Shown here in pieces: positions 1-8,522 of a DNA stretch of 64,000 nucleotides. The DNA is taken from positions 24,394-88,393 of the forward strand of contig NZ_AGFG01000028.1 in assembly GCF_000226255.1 (NCBI RefSeq), read 5' to 3'. The notes beneath the pieces are model-generated. The model saw only the letters and a program-made list of their open reading frames with translations, was not told the DNA's origin and made no database searches. The stretch comes from Desulfovibrio sp. A2. Lineage in GTDB: Bacteria > Desulfobacterota > Desulfovibrionia > Desulfovibrionales > Desulfovibrionaceae. Each line of letters opens with the position of its first letter. Within the stretch, counting starts at the first letter, position 1. The position numbers were made by a program, and so were the translations under genes.

Positions 1-1362
1 CATGCTGAACCGGCTCCAGTCACGCGTGTAGAACAGCCACAGCATGACCGAAGACTGGAACACCTGGGAAATGAACATGGCAAGAAAGATCCCCGCCGCA
101 TCCTTCCACACCATGTGGCCCATGATCCATGCCAGCGGCAGCCGCACGAACCACGTGGCCGAACCGTACACCAGGAAGGAATACAGGGTGGCGCCCGCGC
201 CGGTCATGACCCCGCCAAGGGTCATGCTGGCCACGGTGAAGGGGATGGAGACGAGGTTGTAGCGCAGATAGCTGACCACCTGCGCGGCCACGGAAGGTTC
301 CGGGGCAAGCCAGGCGGCGATGTCCGCCGTCCACGGCCACAGCAGCACGGCGAACACGCTCATGGAGGCGCAGCCGGTGACCAGCAGGCGCAGGCTTACC
401 CGAATGGCCTCGGGCTTGCGCCCCGCGCCCAGCAGGTGGCCCACCAGCACGGAGGCAGTCATGTTGAAGGCCAGCGCGGGCAGAAAGATGAACGACTCCA
501 CCCGCATGCCCGCCGTCATGCCTGCCAGGGCAGCCACGCTGTCCATAGGCAGCGAGGCGGTGATGGCGAACAGCACCAAGTAGCCGAGGTTCCACATGAT
601 CTGCAGACCGGCCGCCGGAGCGGCCACGCGGATCAGGTAGGGCGCGCCGCGCCGCATCCACCGCAGCGGGGGAAACGAGGCGCGTTGCAGCAGTTCCCTG
701 TCGCGGGCCAGCATGAGCATGTTCAGCGCGGCCCCGATGATGATGGCCACGAAGGTGGCCCAGGCCACCCCGGCATACCCGTAGGAGGGCAGGCCCCACA
801 GCCCGAGGCCGAAGCCCAGGGTGGCCCCGGCGTTGACGACGCAGACCGCCACCATGGACACCAGCGGCGCGATCATGCGCTTGCGGGCGCGGAACACCGC
901 CCCGGTGATGGTGAACAGGTAGTTGGCGGGCAGGCCCAGCAGGTACACCTTCCAGAAATACGAGGCCACCGGCAGGATGGGGTCCGGCACCTGCAACAGG
1001 CGCAGGAAGGGATCAATGGTAGCCAGGCCCAGCAGCATGATGCCCACGCCCACCGTGCAGCCCCCGGCCAGCACCATGCCCACGTACCGGCGGGCGCGGG
1101 GCAGCAGGCCCGCGCCCAGCGCCTGGCTGATGGCCGCCACCCCGGCGTTGGCCCCGGCCACGGCCACCACCAGCAGAAAGAACAGGCACTGCGAAACAAG
1201 GCCGATGGCGGCCTGCACCTCTGGCTGGATGCGGCCGGCCACCCATACGTCGGTGAAACCGATGAGGAAGTGGAAGACCATCATCAGCATCTGGGGCCAT
1301 GTCAGCCGCCAGATGCCGCGATAGGAAGCGTCGTCGCCGCCGGGGCGCGCGTGTTGCGACAT
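1..1362 (-). CDS. MATE family multidrug/Na+ efflux transporter (3' end cut by window edge)
   Basis: The reading frame starts at an ATG at 1362 and is still open at base 1, so about 454 residues are present and the C-terminus is missing. The protein is very hydrophobic, with the alternating helices expected of a 12-helix MATE exporter. It begins with a short polar tail and then WRLTWPQMLMMVFHFLIGF, typical of the first MATE helix. Two related halves are visible, the second starting near the segment GAPYLIRVAAPAAGLQ. MATE proteins export cationic drugs or metabolites in exchange for Na+ or H+ at the inner membrane; the substrate cannot be read from sequence. It lies upstream of and co-directional with birA but separated by about 230 bp with no clear signal, so I treat it as unrelated to biotin. 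Confidence 0.85.
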   Translation of the reverse strand, partial: MSQHARPGGDDASYRGIWRLTWPQMLMMVFHFLIGFTDVWVAGRIQPEVQAAIGLVSQCLFFLLVVAVAGANAGVAAISQALGAGLLPRARRYVGMVLAGGCTVGVGIMLLGLATIDPFLRLLQVPDPILPVASYFWKVYLLGLPANYLFTITGAVFRARKRMIAPLVSMVAVCVVNAGATLGFGLGLWGLPSYGYAGVAWATFVAIIIGAALNMLMLARDRELLQRASFPPLRWMRRGAPYLIRVAAPAAGLQIMWNLGYLVLFAITASLPMDSVAALAGMTAGMRVESFIFLPALAFNMTASVLVGHLLGAGRKPEAIRVSLRLLVTGCASMSVFAVLLWPWTADIAAWLAPEPSVAAQVVSYLRYNLVSIPFTVASMTLGGVMTGAGATLYSFLVYGSATWFVRLPLAWIMGHMVWKDAAGIFLAMFISQVFQSSVMLWLFYTRDWSRFSM

Positions 1363-1592
1363 CTCGTGCCGTCCGTTCGGTTCGGTGGTGGGCGTCGCAC
1401 CCGCCCGCAGGCATGATCCGGCGCGGGCCACGGGACGCCGCCGCGCGCATGCACGGCTGGCCTCGCCCGGGGCCGGGCGCGCCAAACCACACGGCCGCGC
1501 CGGAAAAACCGGCGGGCCGACGACAAGGCGCGCCGCCGCGCCCCGCGCCGGTGCGTCACACCGGCCGGTCGCGGCCCCGAAGAGATAGGTGC

Positions 1593-2591
1593 TTACGGCC
1601 TGCTGTCAATGACGTCGCCCGCATGCAGGCGATGTTCGTGCCCCGTGGCGTCCACCAGCCGCAGCAGGCCGTTTGGGTCCACGTCGGCCACCAGGCCCTC
1701 CACCACGCCGTGCGGCGTGCCCACCCGCAGGGGGGTGCCCACGATGGCGGAAAGTTCCTTCCAGCGGGCGATGACCGGGCCGGGGTCGCCCTCGCGCAGG
1801 GCCGTGTACCAGTGCTCGGCGCGTTCCAGAAAGGCGCGCAGCACCTCTACCCGCGACACCGGGCGGCCCAGCTCGATGGCCAGCGATGTGGCCTTGTCGC
1901 GCAGGTCTTCGGGCAGGTCCTCCACGCGGGTGTTCACGTTGATGCCCGCGCCGGTGACCACGTGGGACACCGCATCGGCCACCGTGGACACCTCGGTCAG
2001 GTTGCCCGACACCTTGCGGCCGTGCAGCAGAACGTCGTTGGGCCATTTGGCGCGCGGGGCAAGGCCGGTGACCTCGGCCACCGCCTCGGCGACGGCCACG
2101 GCGGTCAGCAGGGTGACCAGCGGTGCGGCCTGCGGGGCCAGACGGGGCCGCAGCACCAGCGAGACGTACACCCCCACCCCGGCGGGCGAAGCCCAGGGCC
2201 GCCCGGTGCGGCCGCGCCCGGCGGTCTGCTCCGACGCGACCACCACGGCGCCCTCGGAGGCGCCGCCCAGGGCCAGCAACGCGGCCTCGCGGTTGGTGGA
2301 GTCGGTGCGTTCGAGCAGGACGAAGTCGCCCTGCCCGAAGCAGACGGTGCGCAGCCCCCGGCGGAGTCCGCCCACCGTGAGCACGTCGGCCTCGGCCAGC
2401 AGCCGGTAGCCCCTGCGGGTCATGGCCTCGATCTGGTGCCCTTCGCCGCGCAGCGTGCGCACGTGCTTGGCCACGGCGGCCCGGCTCACGCCGAGCAGCC
2501 GCGAAAGTTCCTCTCCGGATCGCCAGTTGCCGCCCGCTTCGAGCAACATGGCGAACACCCGCCCCTTCGTGGTCGTCCTGTCAGTGTCCAC
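1593..2591 (-). CDS. birA: Bifunctional biotin-protein ligase / biotin operon repressor BirA
   Basis: This 332-residue protein has the two-part build of BirA. Residues about 10-70 are a winged helix (SGEELSRLLGVSRAAVAKHV), and the rest is the ligase with the biotinoyl-AMP loop GRGRTGRPW and the KWPNDVL motif, followed by the HGRKVSGNLTE lysine segment. It activates biotin with ATP, transfers it to carboxylase carrier domains, and as a biotinoyl-AMP-bound dimer represses the bio operon. The start is GTG at 2591, needed to include the full helix-turn-helix; no Shine-Dalgarno is visible. The start lies only 5 bp from the BirA operator, and a TACAAT -10-like hexamer (2596-2601, minus strand) sits inside the operator. 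The transcript may therefore be leaderless or nearly so, and autoregulated. An internal Met at position 15 is a less likely start because it would cut into the first helix. Confidence 0.95.
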   Translation of the reverse strand: MDTDRTTTKGRVFAMLLEAGGNWRSGEELSRLLGVSRAAVAKHVRTLRGEGHQIEAMTRRGYRLLAEADVLTVGGLRRGLRTVCFGQGDFVLLERTDSTNREAALLALGGASEGAVVVASEQTAGRGRTGRPWASPAGVGVYVSLVLRPRLAPQAAPLVTLLTAVAVAEAVAEVTGLAPRAKWPNDVLLHGRKVSGNLTEVSTVADAVSHVVTGAGINVNTRVEDLPEDLRDKATSLAIELGRPVSRVEVLRAFLERAEHWYTALREGDPGPVIARWKELSAIVGTPLRVGTPHGVVEGLVADVDPNGLLRLVDATGHEHRLHAGDVIDSRP

Positions 2592-2596
2592 GGCGA

Positions 2597-2629
2597 TTGT
2601 AAACCACTAGGCAATTGTTTGGTTGACAA
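2597..2629. promoter_or_regulatory. BirA operator between birA and bioB
   Basis: Half-sites TTGTAAACC (2597-2605) and GGTTGACAA (2621-2629) form an inverted repeat with one mismatch across a 15-bp spacer. This fits the known BirA consensus TTGTtAACC-N14-16-GGTTaACAA. The right half-site contains a perfect TTGACA -35 for bioB (2623-2628). The left half-site overlaps a TACAAT -10-like hexamer for birA, so one bound dimer would block both directions. Confidence 0.9.
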
Positions 2630-2651
2630 AAAGGAACACGCCCGCTACTCG
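2623..2651 (+). promoter_or_regulatory. Probable promoter of the bio operon
   Basis: A perfect TTGACA -35 at 2623-2628 lies 17 bp before a weak -10 (TACTCG, 2646-2651), 36 bp ahead of the bioB start. The -35 is buried in the right BirA half-site. The -10 match is poor, so the exact start point is uncertain. Confidence 0.5.
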
Positions 2652-2687
2652 CCCTGAACTGCCATTCAACAGGAGCGATACCGGTAC

Positions 2688-3776
2688 ATGAACCCCCTGC
2701 TGGAACGTCTGCGCGCGCGCCTTTCGGACACCATTCCCCCCGGAACGGAGACTCCGTGCGCATCGCCCGGCCGCGCCCACGCGGCGGCCCCCTCCATTCC
2801 CTGCGGCATCACCGGGGAAGAGGCGCTCGCCGTGGCGCGGCTGCCCGCGTCCGACATCCTGGACATCCTGGCCGTGGCGCAGGCCGTGCGTTCGGCCCGC
2901 AAGGGGCCGCTGGCGACCACCTGCGGCATCGTCAACGCCAAGTCGGGCCGCTGCGGCGAGGACTGCGCCTTCTGCGCCCAGTCGTCGCACCACGACACGG
3001 GCGCTCCGGTGCATGCGCTGCTTGGCCCGAACGCGCTGCTGCGCCATGCGGAAGAACTGGCCCGCGCCGGGGTGCGTCGCTTCGGCATCGTGACCAGCGG
3101 CAACGCCCTTTCGGAACGGGAATTCGACGCGGTCTGCCATGCGGCGCGCCTGCTGCGCGAACGGGTGGACATCGGCCTGTGCGCCTCGCTGGGGCAACTC
3201 GCGCCGGGGTCCGGAAACCCCGGGGAACGAGCGCTCCGCCTTAAGGACGCAGGCATTTCCAGCTACCACCACAATCTGGAAACGGCCAGAAGTTTTTTCC
3301 CGCAGGTATGTACCACGCACCCCTACGACGACGACCTCGCCACCGTGCGCGAGGCCGCGCGGGCGGGGCTGCGCACCTGTTGCGGCGGCATTCTGGGCCT
3401 TGGCGAAACGTGGGAACAACGTGTGGAACTGGCCCTTACCCTGCGCGAACTGGACGTTGATTCCATCCCGCTGAACTTCCTGCATCCCATTCCGGGCACA
3501 CGGCTGGGCCACCGCAGTCCGCTGCCGCCCATGGAGGCGCTGCGGACCATCGCCGTGTTTCGGCTGTTGCACCCGGCGCGGGACGTCCTGGTCTGCGGCG
3601 GGCGCGAGGCCACGCTGGGCCCGTGGCAGGCGTGGGTGTTCGCCGCCGGGGCCAACGGCCTGATGGTGGGCAACTACCTGACCACGGCGGGCCGCGCCCT
3701 TGCCGACGACATGGAGATGCTGGCCGCGCTGGGCGTGGGGGGCCTTGCCGCCAACGGCGGGGAGGCGCGGGCATGA
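2688..3776 (+). CDS. bioB: Biotin synthase BioB
   Basis: BioB is a radical SAM enzyme that inserts sulfur into dethiobiotin, the last step of biotin synthesis. The sequence shows the radical-SAM cluster motif CGEDCAFCAQS (C-x3-C-x2-C), the family segment YHHNLETA, the CGGILGLGET motif and the LNFLHPIPGT segment. At 362 residues it is slightly longer than usual because of an N-terminal extension of about 40 residues rich in Pro and Ala. An AGGAG lies about 12 bases before the ATG. It is the first gene of the operon, directly behind the BirA operator, and its TGA overlaps the next ATG (ATGA), implying translational coupling to bioA. Confidence 0.96.
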   Translation: MNPLLERLRARLSDTIPPGTETPCASPGRAHAAAPSIPCGITGEEALAVARLPASDILDILAVAQAVRSARKGPLATTCGIVNAKSGRCGEDCAFCAQSSHHDTGAPVHALLGPNALLRHAEELARAGVRRFGIVTSGNALSEREFDAVCHAARLLRERVDIGLCASLGQLAPGSGNPGERALRLKDAGISSYHHNLETARSFFPQVCTTHPYDDDLATVREAARAGLRTCCGGILGLGETWEQRVELALTLRELDVDSIPLNFLHPIPGTRLGHRSPLPPMEALRTIAVFRLLHPARDVLVCGGREATLGPWQAWVFAAGANGLMVGNYLTTAGRALADDMEMLAALGVGGLAANGGEARA

Positions 3777-5227
3777 GCGAACGGAAGACGGCAAACGGCA
3801 TGCCCGCAGAAGCCATTACGCCCACCGCCGCGACGCAGCGGCTGCGCGCGCTGGACAAGGCCCACGTCTGGCACCCGTTCACCCAGATGCGCGACTGGCT
3901 GGCCGCCGACCCGCTGATCATCGCCGCCGCCGAGGGCAACCGGCTTATCGACACCGACGGCGCGTCCTACCTGGACGGCGTGTCCTCGCTGTGGACCAAC
4001 GTGCACGGGCATCGCCACCCCCGGCTGGATGCGGCCGTCCGCGCGCAACTGGACAAGGTGGCCCACACCACCCTGCTGGGCCTTGGCAGCGAGCCATCCA
4101 TAGAACTGGCGGCGCGCCTTGCCGCCATCGCCCCGCAGGGGCTGACGCGGGTGTTCTATTCCGACAGCGGGTCCACGTCGGTGGAAGTGGCGCTGAAGAT
4201 CGCCTTCCAGTTCCACCGCCAGGCCCCGGCAGAAATCGGCGGCGATGCGCGGCGCACCCGTTTTCTCAGCCTGCGCAACGCCTATCACGGCGACACCGTG
4301 GGGGCCGTGGCCCTGGGCGGCATGGCCCTGTTCCACTCCATCTATGCGCCGCTGCTGTTCGACACGGTGAAGGCCGAAAGCCCCCACTGCTACCGCTGCC
4401 CGTTCGGGCGGCAGGCCGGGGCGTGCGAGCGGGAATGCATCACCCACATGGAAACGCTGTTCGCCCGCCACGGGCACGAACTGTGCGCCGCCGTGGTGGA
4501 GCCGCTGGTGCAGGGAGCGGCGGGCATGCTGTTGCAGCCCCCCGGCTGGCTGCGCAGGGTGCGTGAGTTGTGCGACGCGCACGGGGTGTTCCTGGTGGCG
4601 GACGAGGTGGCCGTGGGCTTCGGCAAGACCGGCACCCTGTTCGCCTGTGAGCAGGAAGGGGTGACCCCCGACTTTCTGTGTCTGGCCAAGGGCATCACCG
4701 GCGGCTACCTGCCGCTGGCCGCCACCCTCACCACCGAACGGGTGCACGACGGCTTTCTGGCCCGCCACGAGGAACTGCGCACCTTCTTCCACGGCCACAC
4801 CTACACCGGCAACCCGCTGGCCTGCGCGGCGGCGCTGGCCTCGCTGGACGTATTCGACGAAGAGCGGGTGATGGAACGGCTGCAACCGAAGATCGCCCGG
4901 CTGGCCGCCCGGCTGGAAACGCTGCGCGGCCTGTCCCACGTGGGGGATATCCGCCAGCGCGGGGTGATGACCGGCATCGAACTGGTGCGAGACCGGGGCA
5001 CGAAGGAAGGCTACGACCTGGCCCAACGCATCGGCCACCGCGTCACGCTGGAAGCCCGGCGGCGCGGGGTGATCATCCGCCCGCTGGGCGACGTGATGGT
5101 GCTCATGCCGCCGCTGTCCATCACCGACGAGGAGATCGACCTGCTGGTGGACGCCACGGGCGAGGCCATCCGCGCCGTGACCGAGCATGGCGCCACCGGC
5201 GGGTTGGACGTGCCGGGGTCGGCATGA
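3773..5227 (+). CDS. bioA: Adenosylmethionine-8-amino-7-oxononanoate aminotransferase BioA
   Basis: BioA is a class III PLP aminotransferase that converts KAPA to DAPA. Family features seen are HVWHPFTQMRDW near the N-terminus, LDGVSSLWTNVHGHRHP, the DEVAVGFGKTG segment and the PLP-lysine motif LAKGITGGYLPLAATL. Its 484 residues are longer than E. coli BioA (about 430). Part of the excess is a Cys-containing insert near HCYRCPFG, seen in some BioA branches. The ATG start overlaps the bioB stop. Its position between bioB and the acyl-chain genes fits one biotin transcription unit. Confidence 0.95.
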   Translation: MSERKTANGMPAEAITPTAATQRLRALDKAHVWHPFTQMRDWLAADPLIIAAAEGNRLIDTDGASYLDGVSSLWTNVHGHRHPRLDAAVRAQLDKVAHTTLLGLGSEPSIELAARLAAIAPQGLTRVFYSDSGSTSVEVALKIAFQFHRQAPAEIGGDARRTRFLSLRNAYHGDTVGAVALGGMALFHSIYAPLLFDTVKAESPHCYRCPFGRQAGACERECITHMETLFARHGHELCAAVVEPLVQGAAGMLLQPPGWLRRVRELCDAHGVFLVADEVAVGFGKTGTLFACEQEGVTPDFLCLAKGITGGYLPLAATLTTERVHDGFLARHEELRTFFHGHTYTGNPLACAAALASLDVFDEERVMERLQPKIARLAARLETLRGLSHVGDIRQRGVMTGIELVRDRGTKEGYDLAQRIGHRVTLEARRRGVIIRPLGDVMVLMPPLSITDEEIDLLVDATGEAIRAVTEHGATGGLDVPGSA

Positions 5228-5763
5228 CCGCCGCGCAGGAAGGCAGCGGAACCGTGCGGAGCGGGGTGTTCCGCTTCGACCCGGCCCACCCGCTGTTCGC
5301 GGATCATTTCCCCGGCGCCTCCGTGGCGCCCGGGTCGTGCATCGTGCAGGCCTTTGCGGACGAAGCGTCGCGCTGGGCCCACGAGAGCACTCGGGGGGAC
5401 GGAGGGGCACCGGCAGGGAGGCAGGCCGGGCGACAGCCAGCACCGCTGGCGACGCCCCTGGCCGTGTCCGCCGGTGTCCCTCCGCATTCCGCCATGCACG
5501 GGCACGACGCGAATGCGGGCCGGAACGGCGAACGGGGTGAAGGGGACCATGAAACGCGGCCCTTTCCGTTTTCCGGACCGCCGCGCGCGGTGCGCGGGTT
5601 CCGCTTCCGGCGCTTCGTGACGCCGGGCGACTACACCTTCCGCATGGAATGCACGGACGACGGGCTGCGCTGCTCGCTGCACGCACTGGAGGACGCCACG
5701 GCAGCCGCAAGGTCCGGGGCCGCACAGTCGGCTCCGCTGGTGACGGGAGTGCTGGCATGGTAG
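5224..5763 (+). CDS. HotDog-fold protein I, FabA/FabZ/ApeI-like, catalytic acid replaced by Gln
   Basis: Residues 19-44 match the active-site strand and helix of FabA/FabZ-type 3-hydroxyacyl-ACP dehydratases: FDPAHPLFADHFPG followed by VAPGSCIVQAF. His28 is the catalytic His of the HFPG motif. Fourteen residues on, exactly where FabZ carries Glu and FabA carries Asp, there is Gln42. Residues about 55-115 are a low-complexity Gly/Ala/Pro insert, and the C-terminal part (residues about 118-150, FRFRRFVTPGDYTFRMEC) looks like the remaining HotDog strands. The length is 179 residues. The ATG overlaps the bioA stop, and its own stop overlaps the next gene. Inference: it dehydrates a 3-hydroxyacyl-ACP on the pimelate route together with the second HotDog protein at 8519-8998. 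On its own it should be inactive or reprogrammed. Confidence 0.75.
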   Translation: MTAAQEGSGTVRSGVFRFDPAHPLFADHFPGASVAPGSCIVQAFADEASRWAHESTRGDGGAPAGRQAGRQPAPLATPLAVSAGVPPHSAMHGHDANAGRNGERGEGDHETRPFPFSGPPRAVRGFRFRRFVTPGDYTFRMECTDDGLRCSLHALEDATAAARSGAAQSAPLVTGVLAW

Positions 5764-6587
5764 CTGGCGCTCCCCCGCAGGATTCCCCTATGCGCGGCCC
5801 CGTGCTCATCGCCGGGGGCTCGTGCGAACTGGGGCTGGCCCTGGGGGCGGCGCTGGCCGCCGACGGCATGGCCGTGGCCCTCACCGCGCGCGATGCGGCG
5901 GGCGCGGCGCGCATCCGCGCGGCCCTGCCGGAGGCGGCGGTGCTGCCCTTGTGCGCGCGCGGACCGGAACGTGGTGGCGCGCACGAAGATTTCGCGCCAG
6001 CGGCGGCAGAAGGGGACGACGCCGAAGACGACACCCCGGAAACCCTGCCCGAACGCGCCCGCGCGGCGCTGGGGGCCGCGCCCCGGCTGTTCGTGGACCT
6101 GCTGCACTCGCGCTTCGAATGCCTGCTGGCAGGGGCCGACCCCGCCGCCATCGACCTGTGGGCCTCGCGCGACATCGCCTTCCGCGCCCGGCTGCTGCGG
6201 GCCGTCAGCCGGGCCATGCTGGCAGCGCGCGACGGGCGGTGCGTGTTCGTCTCGTCCTCCGCCGCCGAGCGCGCCGCGCCCGGACAGGGCTACTACGCCG
6301 CCGCCAAGCTGGCCGGGGAGGCCCTGTACCGCGCCGTGGGCGTGGAACTGGCCCCGCGCGGGGTCACCGCCGGCTCGTTGCGGCTGGGCTGGCTGGACGC
6401 GGGCCGGGGCGCGCCGTTCCTGCAATCCCGCGCCGCAAACGCCCCCCTGCCGCCCACCGGGCGCACGGTGACCGTTACCGAGGCCGTGCAGACCCTGCGT
6501 TTTCTGCTATCCGCCCCGGCCACGGCCATCAACGCCACCACCCTGACCTGCGACGGCGGCTTCGGCGCGCTGAAGCCGACGGGCTGA
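5757..6587 (+). CDS. Short-chain dehydrogenase, FabG-like 3-oxoacyl-ACP reductase of the biotin operon
   Basis: The protein (276 residues) is an SDR. It has an N-terminal Rossmann strand with a divergent glycine motif (IAGGSCELGLALG), the active-site serine stretch FVSSSAAERAAPG, and the YYAAAKLAGEALY Tyr-x3-Lys motif, and it ends with a typical CDGGFGALKPTG tail. In FabG the glycine motif is TGxxxGxG; here the middle Gly is Glu24, so cofactor handling may differ. A polar insert rich in Asp and Glu lies at about residues 85-105. The ATG at 5757 overlaps the upstream stop; an alternative ATG at 5790 has an AGGA in front of it. Expected role: reduction of a 3-oxoacyl-ACP intermediate during pimeloyl chain building (inference from context). 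Confidence 0.8.
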   Translation: MVAGAPPQDSPMRGPVLIAGGSCELGLALGAALAADGMAVALTARDAAGAARIRAALPEAAVLPLCARGPERGGAHEDFAPAAAEGDDAEDDTPETLPERARAALGAAPRLFVDLLHSRFECLLAGADPAAIDLWASRDIAFRARLLRAVSRAMLAARDGRCVFVSSSAAERAAPGQGYYAAAKLAGEALYRAVGVELAPRGVTAGSLRLGWLDAGRGAPFLQSRAANAPLPPTGRTVTVTEAVQTLRFLLSAPATAINATTLTCDGGFGALKPTG

Positions 6588-6719
6588 TCCACCCTTCCAT
6601 GCGCACGACCGGCCCGACTGCATGAACTGGCCAGGCTGGACCGGCTGCCCCGGCTGGCGCGCATCCCGGCGCGGGACCAGCCGCCACACTTCCCATCATT
6701 ACCCACAGGCAGAAACACC

Positions 6720-7142
6720 ATGCCCGAACACATCCGACACGAACCGCACGACATCGCGGCGGCCATAGCCACGCTGGTGGCGCCCATTTTCGACGTGGAC
6801 GCCGCCACCCTGTCGCCCTCCACCCGGCTGATGGCCGATCTGCCCTGCGAATCCATCGACCTGCTGGAAATCGGCGCGGGGCTGAATCGCCGCTTCGCCA
6901 TTCCGGTGCGCGACGCCGCCGCCTTTCTCACCGACCTGCGCATCCACGTGCTGGAGGCGGAACGCACCGGCGAAGCCCCCGAAGCCCGGCTGGCGCGGGA
7001 ATACCCGCACCTGTCCGCCGCACGCGTGGCGGAGGTGCTGGCCGCCGTGCGCGTGCCCGGCGCGCCGCCGGTACTGACCATCGGCGACGTGGCGGCGTAT
7101 GTGGCGTGGAGCCTTGCCCGGCACGCGGGTACATCGGCCTGA
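6720..7142 (+). CDS. Acyl carrier protein with an internal insertion, dedicated to the biotin operon
   Basis: The 140-residue protein opens like an ACP: DIAAAIATLVAPIFDVD, then STRLMADLPCESIDLLEIG with Ser45 as the phosphopantetheine site (ESI in place of the common DSL). Normal ACPs are about 80 residues. Here the last-helix-like segment LTIGDVAAYVAWSLA only appears near residue 120, so about 45 extra residues sit between helix 3 and helix 4. It lies 132 bp after the SDR gene, the only real gap in the operon, and 33 bp before the ketosynthase. Inference: a private carrier on which the pimeloyl chain is assembled, kept separate from the housekeeping ACP. Confidence 0.82.
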   Translation: MPEHIRHEPHDIAAAIATLVAPIFDVDAATLSPSTRLMADLPCESIDLLEIGAGLNRRFAIPVRDAAAFLTDLRIHVLEAERTGEAPEARLAREYPHLSAARVAEVLAAVRVPGAPPVLTIGDVAAYVAWSLARHAGTSA

Positions 7143-7175
7143 GCGGCATCGCCTGCTCCCCTGCCAGCCAGACAT

Positions 7176-8522
7176 ATGCAGTCTTTCTCTTCTCCCCCTC
7201 ATCATTCCCGTCGTGTGGTCATCACCGGCGCGGGCGCGGTGACCCCGCTGGGGCACACCCCGCGGGACATGGCGCGCGCCATCCGCGAGGGGTACAGCCC
7301 GTTCCGCCACGCCGCTGGCCTGCCCGGCGCGGCATGTGCCCCGGTGCGGGACTTCGACGAGGCGGCCGCCACGGGCCGCTGGCGACACCGCCGCTATCTT
7401 TCGCGCGGGGGACTGCTGGCGTTGGCGGCGGCCCTGGCCGCCGCCGGGCAGGCCGGATACGCCTGCACCGCCACGCCCGGCATGCCGGGCGTGGCGACGG
7501 ACGGCGACGCCCCGCATCCGCAGCCCTTCCCTGAAGACACCGCACTGGTGGCCGCCAGCGGCCCCAACATGGACGTGGGGGCAGACTTCCCCGCCGCGTG
7601 CGCCCCACGCACCGGGGACAGCACCGTTGCGCCCGGTCTGGAACACCCCGGCCTGGACGCCCTGTGGATGCTGCGCTGGCTGCCCAACACCGCCGCCTCG
7701 GCCGTGGCCATGCGCTGCGGAATCCGGGGCGAGGGGCTGGTGCTGGGCACGGCCTGCGCCGCCTCATTGCAGGCCGTGGGCGAGGCCGCCCGGCGGGTGC
7801 GCTGGGGCCTAGCCCCGGCGGCGCTGGCCGTGGGCGGCGATTCGCGCCTATCGGAAGGGGGGCTGCTGAGCTATGCCCGCGCCGGGGCCATCCAGCGCGA
7901 CCTGAACCCCGCCGATGCCGCCGCCCCGCACCACGCCTGCCGCCCCTTCGACGCCGCGCGGCGCGGCTTCGTGCCCGGCGAAGGGGGCGCTGCCTTCGTG
8001 CTGGAGCCGCGCGACGCAGTGCTGGCGCGCGGGGCCGCGCCGCTGGCCGAAGTGCTGGGCATGGGAGCCACGCTGGACGGCCACGCCCTGACCGCGCCGG
8101 AGCCCGACGCCCGCCGGGCCGAGGCCGCCGTGCGCGGCGCACTGGCCGAGGCGGGCCTGTCGCCCGGCTACGTGCACTGGGTAGCCGCCCACGGTACCGG
8201 CACCGTACTCAACGACGCGGCAGAAATCCGCCTGCTGGAACGGATGTTCGCCGACGCGGGCCACGCGCCCGCCGTCACCGCCGTGAAGTCGTGGACCGGG
8301 CACTGCGCCTCGGCCTGCGGCGCGGTGGAACTGGCAGTGCTGCTGGCCTGCGCAGCTGACGGCTTTCTGCCGCCGGTGCGCAACCTGTCCGCGCCGGAAA
8401 GCGACCGACTGGACTTCGTGCGCGAGGCGCGCCCCCTGCCCGGCAACGGGAATGGCTCCATCGGGCTGCTGCTCAATTTCGGCTTCGGCGGGCAGAACGC
8501 GGCATTGGTGGTGCGGTTGTGA
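7176..8522 (+). CDS. FabF-like 3-oxoacyl-ACP synthase of the biotin operon
   Basis: This 448-residue condensing enzyme carries the full KAS I/II catalytic set. Cys194 is in GTACAASLQAVG, His339 in AAHGTGTVLND, and Lys371/His376 in KSWTGHCASACGAVE. It ends with FGFGGQNAALVV, where most FabF proteins have Thr in place of Gln. It is FabF-like and not the KAS III-like BioZ, so it should extend acyl chains with malonyl-ACP and not start from a CoA ester. The stop overlaps the GTG of the next gene. Role inferred from context: one or both condensation steps leading to pimeloyl-ACP. Short Ala/Pro-rich inserts occur around residues 100-155. Confidence 0.88.
   Translation: MQSFSSPPHHSRRVVITGAGAVTPLGHTPRDMARAIREGYSPFRHAAGLPGAACAPVRDFDEAAATGRWRHRRYLSRGGLLALAAALAAAGQAGYACTATPGMPGVATDGDAPHPQPFPEDTALVAASGPNMDVGADFPAACAPRTGDSTVAPGLEHPGLDALWMLRWLPNTAASAVAMRCGIRGEGLVLGTACAASLQAVGEAARRVRWGLAPAALAVGGDSRLSEGGLLSYARAGAIQRDLNPADAAAPHHACRPFDAARRGFVPGEGGAAFVLEPRDAVLARGAAPLAEVLGMGATLDGHALTAPEPDARRAEAAVRGALAEAGLSPGYVHWVAAHGTGTVLNDAAEIRLLERMFADAGHAPAVTAVKSWTGHCASACGAVELAVLLACAADGFLPPVRNLSAPESDRLDFVREARPLPGNGNGSIGLLLNFGFGGQNAALVVRL

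Noticed and set aside
115..1416. Long plus-strand open frame opposite the MATE gene
   Set aside because: Its product is His/Gln/Gly-rich without any family motif, the typical look of the antisense of a GC-rich membrane protein. The minus frame is a clear MATE transporter.
2607..3794. Long minus-strand open frame over bioB
   Set aside because: Bias of a GC-rich complement only; BioB is certain on the plus strand with all motifs.
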